A stretch of DNA of 64,000 nt from Conexibacter arvalis (GCF_014199525.1 NZ_JACHNU010000002.1:743560-807559); one strand, 5' to 3'; numbered from the stretch's first letter, positions 43,893 to 52,966 are shown. Notes: generated from the letters alone by a model not told the origin. A program made the numbers and translations.

Positions 43893-46800
43893 TCAGCCGG
43901 TGACGCCGCCGCCGCGCGCCGCGACGGGCAGGACCCGGATCGCGGCCGTGCCGGTCGCCGCTCTGCTGCGCGCACCACGCGCATTCGGAGCGGTCGCCTT
44001 CGCGACGTTGACCTTCCGCCCGCCGGCGCCTCTCAGCACGCGGGCCTTGAGCGTGATCGTCTTGGACTTCTTCGCGCCGAGCGCTCTGAACGTCCAGCAA
44101 CGCTGACCCTTCGTCAGCTTCGCCTTGGGCGTCGAGGAGACGAACACCAGCCCCGACGGCAGACGATCGCAGACCCGCACCGATCTCAGCGCGAACCCGG
44201 ACGCGTTCGTCACCCGGAGCTTGTACGTCACCGTCCCACCCGCACGCACCGTCTTGGCGCTGGCGGTCTTCGTGAGCTTCAGCAGCCCCTGCACGCGCGT
44301 GCGCGTCCCGTCGATGTTGTTTCTCGGATTCGGATCCGGCTCGTTGCCGGTCACGCTCGCGCTGTTGCGCAGCACACCCGCCGCCAGCGGCCGGCCGACG
44401 ATCCGAATCGTCGCGCTCTCACCGCTTCTCAGCGTGCCCAGCGAGCATCTCACCGGCGCACGCTTGGTGCAGCTCCCGACACTGCTTCTCACCGACCGCA
44501 CCTGCAGCCGCAGGCTCGGCGTATCGATCACCCGCACATCGGTCGCCGCCCCCGGACCAAGGTTGCGGACTCTCAGCGTGTAGGTGATCAGGCCACTGCC
44601 GACGATCGATCTTCTGTTCGCCGACTTGACGATCTCCAGATCAGCCGGCTCCGGCAGCGGACCGGGCTCGCTCGGAACTCTTCTCTCGTCTCTGTTGTTT
44701 CTCGGATCCGGATCCTTCGTCGGGCTCTCAACCCGCGCCGTGTTCACCAGCTCACCAACCAGATCCGCACGCGCCGAAACCAGCACCTGCGCACTCCCAC
44801 CAACCGCGAGCGTGCCGAGGCTGCACGTCACGCTGCTCGCCGCCACCGTGCACGAACCGCCCTGACTGCTCTGCGCCGACAACAACGTCAGACCCGCACC
44901 CGCGGCGTCGGTCACGACGACCCGCTGCGCATCGCTCGGCCCGTCATTTCTGACCAGCAGCGTGTAGAACAGCTGCCCGCCGACCTTCACCGTCTCCACC
45001 GACGGAATCTTCGTGATCGACAGATCGGCCTCAGGACCCGACGGCACTCTCTCGGTGTCTCTGTTGTTGCCCGGGTCAGGATCTCTCGTCGTGCTGTCGA
45101 CAGTCGCGGTGTTGGTGATGCTGTCGGCGGTAACCGACGTGGCAACTTTCGTCACGACTCTGTAGGTGACGGAGCTGCCCGAGGCCACCTCGCCGACCGC
45201 GCACGTGACCGTGCCCTCGGCGAATCTGCACGCGCTGTCGGCGGAGACAAACGTCAGCCCTCTCGGCAGCGGATCCGAGACCGTCACTGCTCTCGCCGGG
45301 CTCGGCCCGTGGTTGACGACGATCAGCTCGTAGGCGATCTGGCGGCCGGGCACCACTCTGTCCGACAGCGCGCGCTTCACGATCTCCAGATCGGCCCGCG
45401 GCTCGACCGGCACTCTCTCGGTGTCTCTGTTGTTGTCTCTGTTGGGATCAGACGTGTCGCTCGTGGTCGTCGCGGTGTTCTCAAGCATCCCAGCGTCAAG
45501 AGCGCTGCCGACGCTGGCCGTCACCGTGAACGTCCGCGAGTTCCCGGCGGGAAGGTCGCCGATCGCGCAAGTCACGTCCTGGCCGTTCGCCGAGCAGCCG
45601 GGGGTGGCAGAGACGAACGTCAGCCCGGCCGGCAGCGCGTCGGTCACTCTCGCGTTCACGGCCGTGTCCGGGCCGTCGTTTCTCACCACCAGCTGGTAGC
45701 TGATGTTCGTGCCGGGGATCGCCGGGCTCGACGTCGCAGACTTGACGACCGACAGGTCTGCACCGCGGAAGTGCACCGTCGACTCCGCCGGCGGGTTGAC
45801 GCCCGTGCCCGTCACGTTGCCCGGCCCGTTGGTGAATCTCCCCGGGGCCTGCGAGGTGACGTTCACTCTGACGATGCACGACGCCTGGCCGGCCTCGAGA
45901 TCGCCTCTGACCTCGATCGACCCGCTCCCGGCCGCCGCGGTGACGCTGCCGTTCGTGCACGTCGTGCTGGCACCGGCCGGGTTGGCGACGACCAGTCCGG
46001 CCGGCAGGTTGTCGGTGAACGACCAACCCTCCTTGGAAGACAGCTCGCTCGTGTTGGTGATCGTGAACGTCAGCGTCGAGGTCTGGCCGAAGTCGAGCAC
46101 GGTCGGGGAGAACGACTTGTCGAGCTGCGGCGTGACGTCGAGCACGCGGATGTTGTCGAACGCCGCGTCGTTGCCGGTGCCGCTCTGCTGCCCGTTGAGC
46201 ATCCGGATGCCCAGCTCCGAGCCGCTGAACAGCACTGCTCTGTCGGCCGCGAACGTGCCCGTGAGATAGCTTCTCCCGGGCGAGACGTCGATCGCCGGCA
46301 CCGCGACCGGGACCGCTCTCGGATCGGCGCACGGCTCGATCGGTCTCGTGAACGTCGGGATCGCCGTCGCGCCGTCGACGAGATAGAACTTGTACAGCGC
46401 GTGATTCGCGTGGCAGTTGGTCTCGGTCGCGTCGACCGAGAACGTCAGGAAGCGCCCGGTCGCCGCGAGCGGCACCGGCGTGGTCGTCTCGAACTGCACT
46501 CTGTCGAGACCCGGATTGCCCTCGGTCATGGCCGAGACGGCGTGGTTGAGGCTCGGATTGGCCGCTCTGCCGTGCGCGCCGAGCGCATACGCCATCTGCC
46601 GCACGTTCCCGTAGTCGAGCGCCGTCGCGCAGCCGCTCGCAGGCTGCTGCCCGTTCGGAGCGGCCGCCGAGAGCACGACGCCGTTGCAGTCTCTGAGCCA
46701 CGTCGGGTCGGCCGTGTAGCCGATCCCCGACGCGCTCGTGTAGCTCGTCAGCAGCACCGGCGTCGTCCCGACCCCGTTCTCGAACGGCTCGTCATAGGCG

Positions 46801-46982
46801 ACGATCGGCGCCTGCGGAACGCCGGGCGTCCCGGGCGCCGCTACCGCGTTCGCGGCCGGCAACCCCAACGCGCTCGCTGCGACCACCAACGCCGCGAGCC
46901 TGCGGACACCTCGGCGTGCATGTGCAGCGCCCACCGGCTGCTCACCAGCCGGATCGTCGATCAACTGTGCACCGTCACTCAT
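43893..46982 (-). CDS. Large exported DUF11 repeat surface protein
   Basis: Predicted extracellular protein of 1029 residues. Start ATG 46982 follows an AAGGAGG site by 8 bases. Signal peptide about 1-50 (LAALVVAASALGLPAANAVAA). Residues about 55-280 form an N-terminal lectin/jelly-roll-like domain (PFENGVGTTPV, LTFSVDATETNCHANHALYKFY, FDNIRVLDVTP). Six DUF11-type repeats begin near 290, 409, 530, 652, 779 and 899, with linkers such as DPDPGNNRDTERVP. The final repeat is highly similar to that of the protein encoded downstream (TPKAKLTKG...CW). The C-terminus ends ARGGGVTG with no sortase motif or membrane helix. AGA is the dominant Arg codon in the linkers. Probably a paralogous surface adhesin or envelope protein. 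Confidence 0.85.
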   Translation of the reverse strand: MSDGAQLIDDPAGEQPVGAAHARRGVRRLAALVVAASALGLPAANAVAAPGTPGVPQAPIVAYDEPFENGVGTTPVLLTSYTSASGIGYTADPTWLRDCNGVVLSAAAPNGQQPASGCATALDYGNVRQMAYALGAHGRAANPSLNHAVSAMTEGNPGLDRVQFETTTPVPLAATGRFLTFSVDATETNCHANHALYKFYLVDGATAIPTFTRPIEPCADPRAVPVAVPAIDVSPGRSYLTGTFAADRAVLFSGSELGIRMLNGQQSGTGNDAAFDNIRVLDVTPQLDKSFSPTVLDFGQTSTLTFTITNTSELSSKEGWSFTDNLPAGLVVANPAGASTTCTNGSVTAAAGSGSIEVRGDLEAGQASCIVRVNVTSQAPGRFTNGPGNVTGTGVNPPAESTVHFRGADLSVVKSATSSPAIPGTNISYQLVVRNDGPDTAVNARVTDALPAGLTFVSATPGCSANGQDVTCAIGDLPAGNSRTFTVTASVGSALDAGMLENTATTTSDTSDPNRDNNRDTERVPVEPRADLEIVKRALSDRVVPGRQIAYELIVVNHGPSPARAVTVSDPLPRGLTFVSADSACRFAEGTVTCAVGEVASGSSVTYRVVTKVATSVTADSITNTATVDSTTRDPDPGNNRDTERVPSGPEADLSITKIPSVETVKVGGQLFYTLLVRNDGPSDAQRVVVTDAAGAGLTLLSAQSSQGGSCTVAASSVTCSLGTLAVGGSAQVLVSARADLVGELVNTARVESPTKDPDPRNNRDERRVPSEPGPLPEPADLEIVKSANRRSIVGSGLITYTLRVRNLGPGAATDVRVIDTPSLRLQVRSVRSSVGSCTKRAPVRCSLGTLRSGESATIRIVGRPLAAGVLRNSASVTGNEPDPNPRNNIDGTRTRVQGLLKLTKTASAKTVRAGGTVTYKLRVTNASGFALRSVRVCDRLPSGLVFVSSTPKAKLTKGQRCWTFRALGAKKSKTITLKARVLRGAGGRKVNVAKATAPNARGARSRAATGTAAIRVLPVAARGGGVTG

Positions 46983-47450
46983 GGCAATTGCCTCCTTGTG
47001 GGCGTGCCAACTCACGCGACCGACCGGCGGCCGCAAACTGAATGGAGGAGGGTCGTCACGAGTCGCGAGGAGAACCCGCCCCGTGCTTCACAGCCCTGCC
47101 TGCTGTCACGCGCGCGCGACCAGTTCTCCCAGTGGCTGCCGCGCTCCGCGGCAATACTCCGATTCCTTCGAGCATTGCGCTCGGCAGTCAACCACGCTCA
47201 CACCAGAGAGCGTTATCAGCGACGGGACTGTGGAGCTTCGGCGATCGAAACTTAAGCGTTCGACACGAGAGTATGTGCACCTCAACATGGTGAAATGACC
47301 ATTGCTACAGGCCGCGCGCAGTAAGCCAGCCGACCTGCCGGTTAGGGTGTGACGTGAAATCCGCTCAGATGCGGAGACCAGCCGCGGTCACAGCGCAGTC
47401 CATGCCGACTATGCGCAGGGCGTGGACGAGCGAGATCACACCCAGGAGCA
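46983..47450. other. Intergenic region upstream of the second DUF11 gene and the XRE gene
   Basis: A stretch of about 470 bp with clearly lower GC content than its surroundings (especially 47150-47300), fitting divergent promoters for the DUF11 gene (minus) and the XRE gene (plus). TAGGGT at 47343-47348 is a candidate -10 for rightward transcription. No RNA gene or coding frame could be supported. Confidence 0.45.
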
Positions 47451-47470
47451 CGACGCCACATATGGCGTCG
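47451..47470. promoter_or_regulatory. Inverted repeat CGACGCCA-4-TGGCGTCG, candidate XRE operator 1
   Basis: Eight-bp arms (47451-47458 and 47463-47470) with a 4-bp centre form a perfect inverted repeat at the 5' edge of the XRE regulator gene. A second copy of the same repeat is at 47809-47826 just before the DUF2600 gene. The pair suggests one regulator acting at both promoters. Confidence 0.6.
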
Positions 47471-47475
47471 CGCCC

Positions 47476-47787
47476 GTGCGGCGGAGCGGTCATGTTCCGC
47501 TCGTGCTGCCATCTGAACGGGACGACTTTCTTCGCGCACTGGGGGAGGCGCTGCGCGAGGAGCGCGAGCGCCGGGGCCTGACTCAGGAGGGTTGGAAGGA
47601 GGTCACGGGCCGCAGCAAGCGCCGTCTGCACGGGATCGAGCATGGCGAGCACGACCTCCGAGTGGGGACGTTCCTTGAGGTCTGCGAAGGACTTGGTGTC
47701 TCGCCGACGCTCGTGTTCGCCCGAGCCGAGGGGATCTGGGAGGCGAGACGGAGATCGGGTCGCGCTGCCGGTGCAGACGGTGCGTGA
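47476..47787 (+). CDS. XRE-family helix-turn-helix regulator
   Basis: Small DNA-binding protein of about 103 residues. The helix-turn-helix covers roughly residues 22-80, with LGEALREERERRGLTQEGWKE, then a recognition-helix region GRSKRRLHGIEHGEHDLRV and FLEVCEGLGVSPTLVF. The usual S-x-x-S in the recognition helix is replaced by KRRLHG. The start is uncertain: GTG 47476 is chosen because it lies just beyond a palindrome likely to be an operator. GTG 47422 (121 residues) and GTG 47503 are alternatives and none has a good ribosome site. The same palindrome precedes the DUF2600 gene downstream, so it probably controls both itself and that gene. Confidence 0.75.
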   Translation: MRRSGHVPLVLPSERDDFLRALGEALREERERRGLTQEGWKEVTGRSKRRLHGIEHGEHDLRVGTFLEVCEGLGVSPTLVFARAEGIWEARRRSGRAAGADGA

Positions 47788-47808
47788 CGAACTGCACGGC
47801 AGCCGAGC

Positions 47809-47826
47809 GACGCCATCTATGGCGTC
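47809..47826. promoter_or_regulatory. Inverted repeat GACGCCA-4-TGGCGTC, candidate XRE operator 2
   Basis: Seven-bp perfect arms (47809-47815, 47820-47826) with a 4-bp centre, 74 bp upstream of the DUF2600 start and 22 bp after the XRE stop. It has the same arm sequence and spacing as the repeat at 47451-47470. Confidence 0.6.
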
Positions 47827-47899
47827 AGCGTGAGCGTCCGCTCGAACGAACTGACCGCAGCAGCCGGTCGTACGCCGGCCGTGTGGGAGCGTGGCAGCG

Positions 47900-49039
47900 A
47901 TGAGCGCGCTGCTACGAGTCGGCTGGACGATGCGAGACGTCGGCGTGGCCATGTCCGCCCTGGCGGCCTACGGGCTCTCGGTCGTGCCCGTCGCGCGCCG
48001 CGAGCTGAAGCGTTGGAGACGAGCAGCCGCGTCGGTCCCCGACACCGCGTTGCGCAGGATGGCGCTCGACACGTTGGCGGCCGAGCGGATGAACGCGGAG
48101 GCCGCGACGGTCTTCGCAACGCTCGCGCCTTGGCGACAGCGCTTCGCGGCCGTGCGCGCGTTGTGCGCGATGCAGGTGCTGGTCGACTACGTCGACACGC
48201 TCAGCGAGCAGCTGGCCGAGCATCCGCTGCAGGCGAGTCTCACCCTCCACGCCGCGATCTGCGATGCGCTCGCCGATCAGCCGCCCAGCGACGGCACGGC
48301 CTACTACGCGGGCTTCGGCGTCGGCGACGACGGCGGGTATCTCGCAGAGCTGATGCGCGCGTGCGCGCGCGAGCTGCGGCGGCTCCCGTCGTTCGCTCGA
48401 GTCCGCCCCGTCGCCCAGCTCGCCGCTGCGCGCTGCGCCGCGGGGCAGAGCTATACGCACGCGGCGAGATCGGGCGATCGCGCCCCGTTCGCGGCGTGGG
48501 CGCGAACGCTCGATCGCGGCGACGGTCTCGCGTGGTGGGAGGTGGCCGCGGGCGCGAGCTCGTCGGTGGCAGTGCATGCGCTGATCGCTGCCGCGGCGGA
48601 CCGGTCGACGACCGACCGTGACGCGCGTCTGGTCGACGCGGCCTACTACCCGCCGATCGGAGCGCTGACGGTGCTCTTCGACAGCTTGATCGACCGAGAT
48701 GAGGACCGCATGACCGGCAACCACAACTACATGGCGTACTACGAGAGCGACGAGGTCGTCGCCGAGCGCCTCGCCGCGATCACGCGGCAGGCGCAGGCTG
48801 CCGTGCGGCCGCTGCGGCGCCGGCGCCGGAACGAGGCGATCGTCGCCGGGGTCGCCGGCTTCTACCTCGGCGCCTCCGACCGGGTCGAGGGGGTCGCGCT
48901 CGTACGTGAGCGGGTAGCGCCGATGCTTGGCGGCGTCGTGCGGCCGATCATGGCGGTGATGCGGGCGCGGCGTCACCTGCGCGACCGCGCGCGACGTGCA
49001 GATCCGGTCGGCCCTTCGGCGGCGTCAGCGCGGAGATGA
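47900..49039 (+). CDS. DUF2600 protein, tetraprenyl-beta-curcumene-synthase-like
   Basis: Protein of 379 residues of the DUF2600/YtpB family, large terpene synthases that cyclise C35 or C20-C25 prenyl diphosphates without the classical DDxxD motif. Family blocks are LVDYVDTLSEQ near residue 97, GDDGGYLAELMRACARELRRLPSF (about 143-166), AGQSYTHAA, LAWWEVAAGASSSVAVHALIA, YYPPIGALTVLFDSLIDRDEDRMTGNHNYMAYY (about 245-277) and a C-terminal region facing the membrane. Asp-rich segments may bind Mg and diphosphate. ATG 47900 has a GGGAG site 10 bases upstream. Its last 92 bp overlap, on the opposite strand, the 3' end of a cis-prenyltransferase gene that could provide its substrate. Confidence 0.88.
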   Translation: MSALLRVGWTMRDVGVAMSALAAYGLSVVPVARRELKRWRRAAASVPDTALRRMALDTLAAERMNAEAATVFATLAPWRQRFAAVRALCAMQVLVDYVDTLSEQLAEHPLQASLTLHAAICDALADQPPSDGTAYYAGFGVGDDGGYLAELMRACARELRRLPSFARVRPVAQLAAARCAAGQSYTHAARSGDRAPFAAWARTLDRGDGLAWWEVAAGASSSVAVHALIAAAADRSTTDRDARLVDAAYYPPIGALTVLFDSLIDRDEDRMTGNHNYMAYYESDEVVAERLAAITRQAQAAVRPLRRRRRNEAIVAGVAGFYLGASDRVEGVALVRERVAPMLGGVVRPIMAVMRARRHLRDRARRADPVGPSAASARR

Positions 49040-49667
49040 GCGCCGTGCGGTCGAAGTCCGGCCACAGCTCGTCGCGCACGAGAAACCGGGCGCCCGCGCT
49101 CTGCCAGAGCAGGTAGTTGGAGAGCCGGTGCTCGCCGCCGGTGCGGATCACGACGTCGGGATCGAGCATGTCGGGTGCGTAGAGCCGCGCGCGGAACTCC
49201 TCCTCGGTCGTCCCGGTGAAGTCGCGGGCGGCGTCGATGATCTCCGCGCGGCCGCCGTAGTTGAGCGGGATGAAGAGCTCGATGCGGTCGTTGCCGGCGG
49301 TCAGCCGCTCCGCCCAGCTCATGAGGTCGAGCAGGCGCCCCGGGAGCGGTGCCGTGCGCCGGCCGATGAAGCGGATGCGCACGCCGCGGTCGTGCAGCGG
49401 CGGCGTCTCGCGCTGGACGTAGCGGGCGATGATCTCCATGAGCGCGTCGACTTCGCTGTCGGGCCGGCTCCAGTTCTCGGTCGAGAAGGCGTAGACGGTC
49501 AGCTGCTGGATTCCGAGCTCGGCAGCGTCGAGGAGCCGGTCTCGGACGTTGCGCGCGCCGGCATCGTGGCCGGCGGCGGGCGGTAATCCGCGTCGCTTCG
49601 CCCAGCGCCCGTTGCCGTCGGTGATGATCGCGACGTGTCCGGCAGCGGGCGGGAGCCGTTCGGCCAT
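48948..49667 (-). CDS. Cis-prenyltransferase (undecaprenyl/polyprenyl diphosphate synthase family)
   Basis: UPP-synthase-family enzyme of 239 residues that elongates farnesyl or shorter prenyl diphosphate with cis double bonds. The catalytic Asp and phosphate loop are in IITDGNGRWAKRRGLP (about 14-29), FSTENWSRP near residue 65, ELFIPLNYGGRAEII near 130 and PDVVIRTGGEHRLSNYLLWQ (about 172-191), then the dimer RDELWPDF segment. It starts 7 bp after the FtsX-type permease stop on the same strand and overlaps the DUF2600 gene tail-to-tail by 92 bp. Pairing with a terpene-cyclase-like gene suggests a specialised polyprenyl product rather than the housekeeping lipid carrier (inference). Confidence 0.92.
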   Translation of the reverse strand: MAERLPPAAGHVAIITDGNGRWAKRRGLPPAAGHDAGARNVRDRLLDAAELGIQQLTVYAFSTENWSRPDSEVDALMEIIARYVQRETPPLHDRGVRIRFIGRRTAPLPGRLLDLMSWAERLTAGNDRIELFIPLNYGGRAEIIDAARDFTGTTEEEFRARLYAPDMLDPDVVIRTGGEHRLSNYLLWQSAGARFLVRDELWPDFDRTALISALTPPKGRPDLHVARGRAGDAAPASPP

Positions 49668-49673
49668 CGTGGC

Positions 49674-52250
49674 TCATCCGCTCGTGCTCAATCCGACGCG
49701 GGCCGGCGTGCGGGCGACCCATGAGCCGGCGATCGCCGTGATCGTGAAGGCGACGGCCGCGATCAGCCCGCAGGTCGCGAGTGTCGCGAGCGGCGTGGCG
49801 TCGAACGGGGCCGGGTAGCCGGTCGAGAGCTGCAGCCAGCGGTTGCCGAGGGCATGTCCGTAGAGCCCGAGGAGCGCGCCGGTCGCGCAGCCGGTGAGGA
49901 GCACGAGGACGGTCTCGAAGCAGAGCCGGCGCCAGAGGTTGCCGACGCTGAAGCCACGAGCGCGCTGCTGCGCGAACTCGACGCGGCGCTGCCACATGCC
50001 CGCCGCCATCGCCGACGCCATCGCCCCAGCCGCGGCGATCAGCAGCAGGAAGGAAATCTGGCTCAGCCGGTCCAGACCCTGCCGCGCCAGCGCCTCGAAC
50101 TGGATCAGCCGCTCGGGCGTCGTCTGCACGTTGAGCGCGTCTGCGTCGACGACCTCCCGCATCGCGGCGGCGACGTCGTCGGCCGAGGCGCCGGGCGCCG
50201 TGACGATCTCGAGTGCGCTGGGGTCGGCGTCCGGCCAGCCGGCTTGGTAGTCGCGGTCGTTCATCACGACGGCTCCCGGGCTCCAGCCCATGTTCGTCAG
50301 ACGCGCGGCGAGGCGCAGCCGCATCGGCCCGGAGGGCGTGGGAATGGCGACCGGATCGCCGATCTCGGCGTCGAACTTGTCGGCGAGCGAGTCCGACAAC
50401 GCGACCCATCCGCCCTCGCGCAGCCGCTGCTGGACGGTCGCGCTCGCTCCGTCGCGGATCTGGCTGGGCGGAACGAGCCGGTCGTCGGCGGCGGGCCGTC
50501 CGATGACCCACACGCGACGGTCGTCGAGGTCGAGCATCCCGCCGTAGTAGCGGCGAACCTGATCGACGCCTTCGACTCGTTCGAGCTGCTGGGGCAGGAT
50601 GCCGGCGGCGAAGCTCTGCGTCGTCAGGCTGTTCTCGTCGCCGCCCGCGGTGACCCACACGTCCGCCGGGGCCAGGTACTCGGCGAAGTTGCGATCGAGC
50701 CCGTCGAGCAGGTTCCGGTGGGCGCCCTCGATCGCGACCGAGCCGAAGACGGCGACGGCGCCGGTGGCCGCGAGCGCCAGCGAGCGGATGGTCGTCGCAC
50801 GCAGCGACCAGACGGCGAGCAGCAGCGCGTTGAGCCGTCCACCGTGCGAGACCCGGTCGCCGGCCAGCAGCGCCACCGAGAAGGCCCACGGGGTGATCAG
50901 AACGGTCGCGACCGCGAGCAGTGCGACGCCGGCAACGGTCAACGATGGTCGCCACAGCACCAGCACCGTCGTCACGGCGACGACGGCGATCGCGGCGGTC
51001 GCGAGCGAGCGCCGCACACCGCGGCTGAGCGAATGCCCGGGTTCACCGCGCTCGGTGAGCGCGGCGTTGACGGGCCGGCTCGGGCGCAGGTCCAGCAACG
51101 GCTGGGCGGCCGCGAGGCAGGCGACCAGCACCCCGCCTGCGAACGAGATCACGACGCTCGACACCGCGATCACCGGATGCACGCCGAGCGGGAAGGCGAA
51201 CGACAGGTAGCTCGGCGAGCTGTGCGCGGCGGTCTGCGAGAGCAGATAGCCGAGCGCGAGCCCGACCAGCGACGCGACCGTGCCGAGGATGACGGCCTGC
51301 GAGATCAGCAGGACCGCGACCTTGCCGCGGCTGAAGCCGATCTTGCGCATCATCGCGATCATCCGACGCCGCTCGGGCACCGTCAGCAGCATCGCGTTGA
51401 ACGCGAACAGCAGCCCGACGAAGCCCGCGATCGCAGCGAACAACCCGGTCGCCTGATCGATCGGGACGGTCGCGGCGTCGAGCATCTCGGACTCGCTGTC
51501 GACGGAGGCGACCGAGACGCGACCGCCGGCGAGCGTCTCCAACTCGCGCCGGGCATCCTCTTGTCTTCCGGGCCGCGCGCTCACGACCACTCGGTTCGCG
51601 CGTTCTCTCAACCCGGTGAGTCTCTGGACATAGTCGATCGAGCCGATCGCGAGGATGCTGTGCTCCAACGGCCCGACCAAGCTCGCGTCGACGACCGCGT
51701 TGGCGCGGCTCGGGACCGCACGTCCGCGCGTGCTGACGGTGATCGGCGGCTCCTCGCTGCCCACCGTCGGCTTCGGGAGCGCGAGCGCGTCGCCGACCGC
51801 CCGCGGCAGGATGAGGCCGGGGCTCAGCAGCTCGCCGCCGAGCCGCAGGTTGCGCGTCGCGACGCCGCCGAGCGAGGGAAGCGCCGAGTCGATCCCGACG
51901 AGGTCGACGGCTGCCCTGTGCCGGCGGCCGTCTGCGCCCTCGCTGATGAGCGTCGCGCGCTGCTCGAGCACCGCCGAGGCTTCGGCCACGCTCGGCAGCG
52001 CCCGCGTCTGCGCGAGCAGCTCCTGGTCGAACCCGCGCGCGTCGCGGGAGACGAGCTGCAGCGTCGCGGTGCCGGCTATGCCCTCGATCACCTCGCGCTG
52101 CGACCCGGAGATGCTGGTGTTGGCGACCTGGACGGCGAACACCAGCGCGACGCCGACCGCGATCCCGAGTCCGGCGAGCAGCTCCTGCGCCCACTGCCGA
52201 CGCAAACGCCACCGGTAGAAGACCAGCAGGTTGCGCGCTCGGGTAATCAC
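49674..52250 (-). CDS. FtsX/MacB-type ABC transporter permease, two FtsX domains
   Basis: Membrane protein of 858 residues. An N-terminal helix (about 22-45) precedes a periplasmic MacB-PCD-like domain (50-265). The first FtsX domain, with three or four helices (about 270-400), contains FVGLLFAFNAMLLTVPERRRMIAMMRKIGFSRGKVAVL. A second set of helices is at 415-515, followed by another periplasmic domain (520-730) and a final FtsX domain (735-858) with MWQRRVEFAQQRARGFSVGNLWRRL. It resembles LolC/MacB-type lipoprotein or macrolide/peptide translocators, not classical exporters. GTG start overlapping the ATPase stop (GTGA). Together with two ATPases and a PadR gene it forms an operon upstream of the prenyltransferase. 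Confidence 0.88.
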   Translation of the reverse strand: MITRARNLLVFYRWRLRRQWAQELLAGLGIAVGVALVFAVQVANTSISGSQREVIEGIAGTATLQLVSRDARGFDQELLAQTRALPSVAEASAVLEQRATLISEGADGRRHRAAVDLVGIDSALPSLGGVATRNLRLGGELLSPGLILPRAVGDALALPKPTVGSEEPPITVSTRGRAVPSRANAVVDASLVGPLEHSILAIGSIDYVQRLTGLRERANRVVVSARPGRQEDARRELETLAGGRVSVASVDSESEMLDAATVPIDQATGLFAAIAGFVGLLFAFNAMLLTVPERRRMIAMMRKIGFSRGKVAVLLISQAVILGTVASLVGLALGYLLSQTAAHSSPSYLSFAFPLGVHPVIAVSSVVISFAGGVLVACLAAAQPLLDLRPSRPVNAALTERGEPGHSLSRGVRRSLATAAIAVVAVTTVLVLWRPSLTVAGVALLAVATVLITPWAFSVALLAGDRVSHGGRLNALLLAVWSLRATTIRSLALAATGAVAVFGSVAIEGAHRNLLDGLDRNFAEYLAPADVWVTAGGDENSLTTQSFAAGILPQQLERVEGVDQVRRYYGGMLDLDDRRVWVIGRPAADDRLVPPSQIRDGASATVQQRLREGGWVALSDSLADKFDAEIGDPVAIPTPSGPMRLRLAARLTNMGWSPGAVVMNDRDYQAGWPDADPSALEIVTAPGASADDVAAAMREVVDADALNVQTTPERLIQFEALARQGLDRLSQISFLLLIAAAGAMASAMAAGMWQRRVEFAQQRARGFSVGNLWRRLCFETVLVLLTGCATGALLGLYGHALGNRWLQLSTGYPAPFDATPLATLATCGLIAAVAFTITAIAGSWVARTPARVGLSTSG

Positions 52251-52966
52251 GCCCGCGCCTCCGCAGAGCGGCTCGTGCCCGGCGATGGTGCCGGGTCGTC
52301 CTCGATCAGCCGTCCGTCACGCAGCCGCAGCGCGCGGTCGGCAACCTCGGCGCCCTGCGGGTCATGCGTGACGAGCAGCACCGCCGCACGGCGCTCGTGG
52401 GCAATCGACGCCAGCAGGTCAAGGATCCCGCGCGCCGTTCTGGAGTCGAGGCTCCCGGTCGGCTCGTCGGCCAAGATCAGCGCCGGCTCGTTCGCGAGCG
52501 CAGCAGCGATCGCGACGCGCTGGCGCTCGCCGCCCGACAGCTGCTGCGGAGTCGCGCTCTGGCGGTGACCGAGACCGACCCGCTCCAACCACGGCGCTGC
52601 CGTTCTGCGGGCCTGAGCGAGCGGCATCGGGCCCGCGAGCAGCTTGACCGCCGCGTTGTCCGCCGCCGAGACACCCGGGATCAGGTGGGAGTCCTGAAAG
52701 ACGTAGCCGACCGTGGCCAGCCGGTAGGCATCCGCTTCGCGCGGCGAGAGCCGCCCGATGTCCAAGCCGCCGACCGTCACGGCGCCGCTGTCGGGACGCA
52801 GCAAAGCCGCCGCCAGCTCCAGCAGCGTCGTCTTTCCCGAACCGCTCGGCCCGTAGAGCGCGACCATCTCGCCCGCCTCCACGGTCAATGACACGCGATC
52901 GGCCGCGCAGATCAGCTCGCCGTCGCCGGCGCGATAGGTCTTGCTCACGTCCTCGAAGCGCAGCAC
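52247..52966 (-). CDS. ABC transporter ATPase, LolD/MacB type
   Basis: ATPase of 239 residues with all canonical motifs: Walker A GPSGSGKTT near 39-47, Q-loop VGYVFQDSHLIPG, signature QQLSGGERQRVAIAAAL near 142-158, Walker B ALILADEPTGSLDS and switch VTHDPQGAE. This is the MacB/LolD/FtsE-like group that drives FtsX-domain permeases, and the permease is the next gene. GTG start overlaps by one base the TAG of the second ATPase gene (TAGTG). It is probably the active partner of a heterodimer with the degenerate ATPase upstream. Confidence 0.92.
   Translation of the reverse strand: MLRFEDVSKTYRAGDGELICAADRVSLTVEAGEMVALYGPSGSGKTTLLELAAALLRPDSGAVTVGGLDIGRLSPREADAYRLATVGYVFQDSHLIPGVSAADNAAVKLLAGPMPLAQARRTAAPWLERVGLGHRQSATPQQLSGGERQRVAIAAALANEPALILADEPTGSLDSRTARGILDLLASIAHERRAAVLLVTHDPQGAEVADRALRLRDGRLIEDDPAPSPGTSRSAEARA

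Noticed and set aside
39544..47255. Two very long + strand open frames antisense to the DUF11 genes
   Set aside because: Composition is Arg/Asp/Val-rich without domains or ribosome sites; the minus strand encodes signal peptides, repeats and terminators in the right positions.
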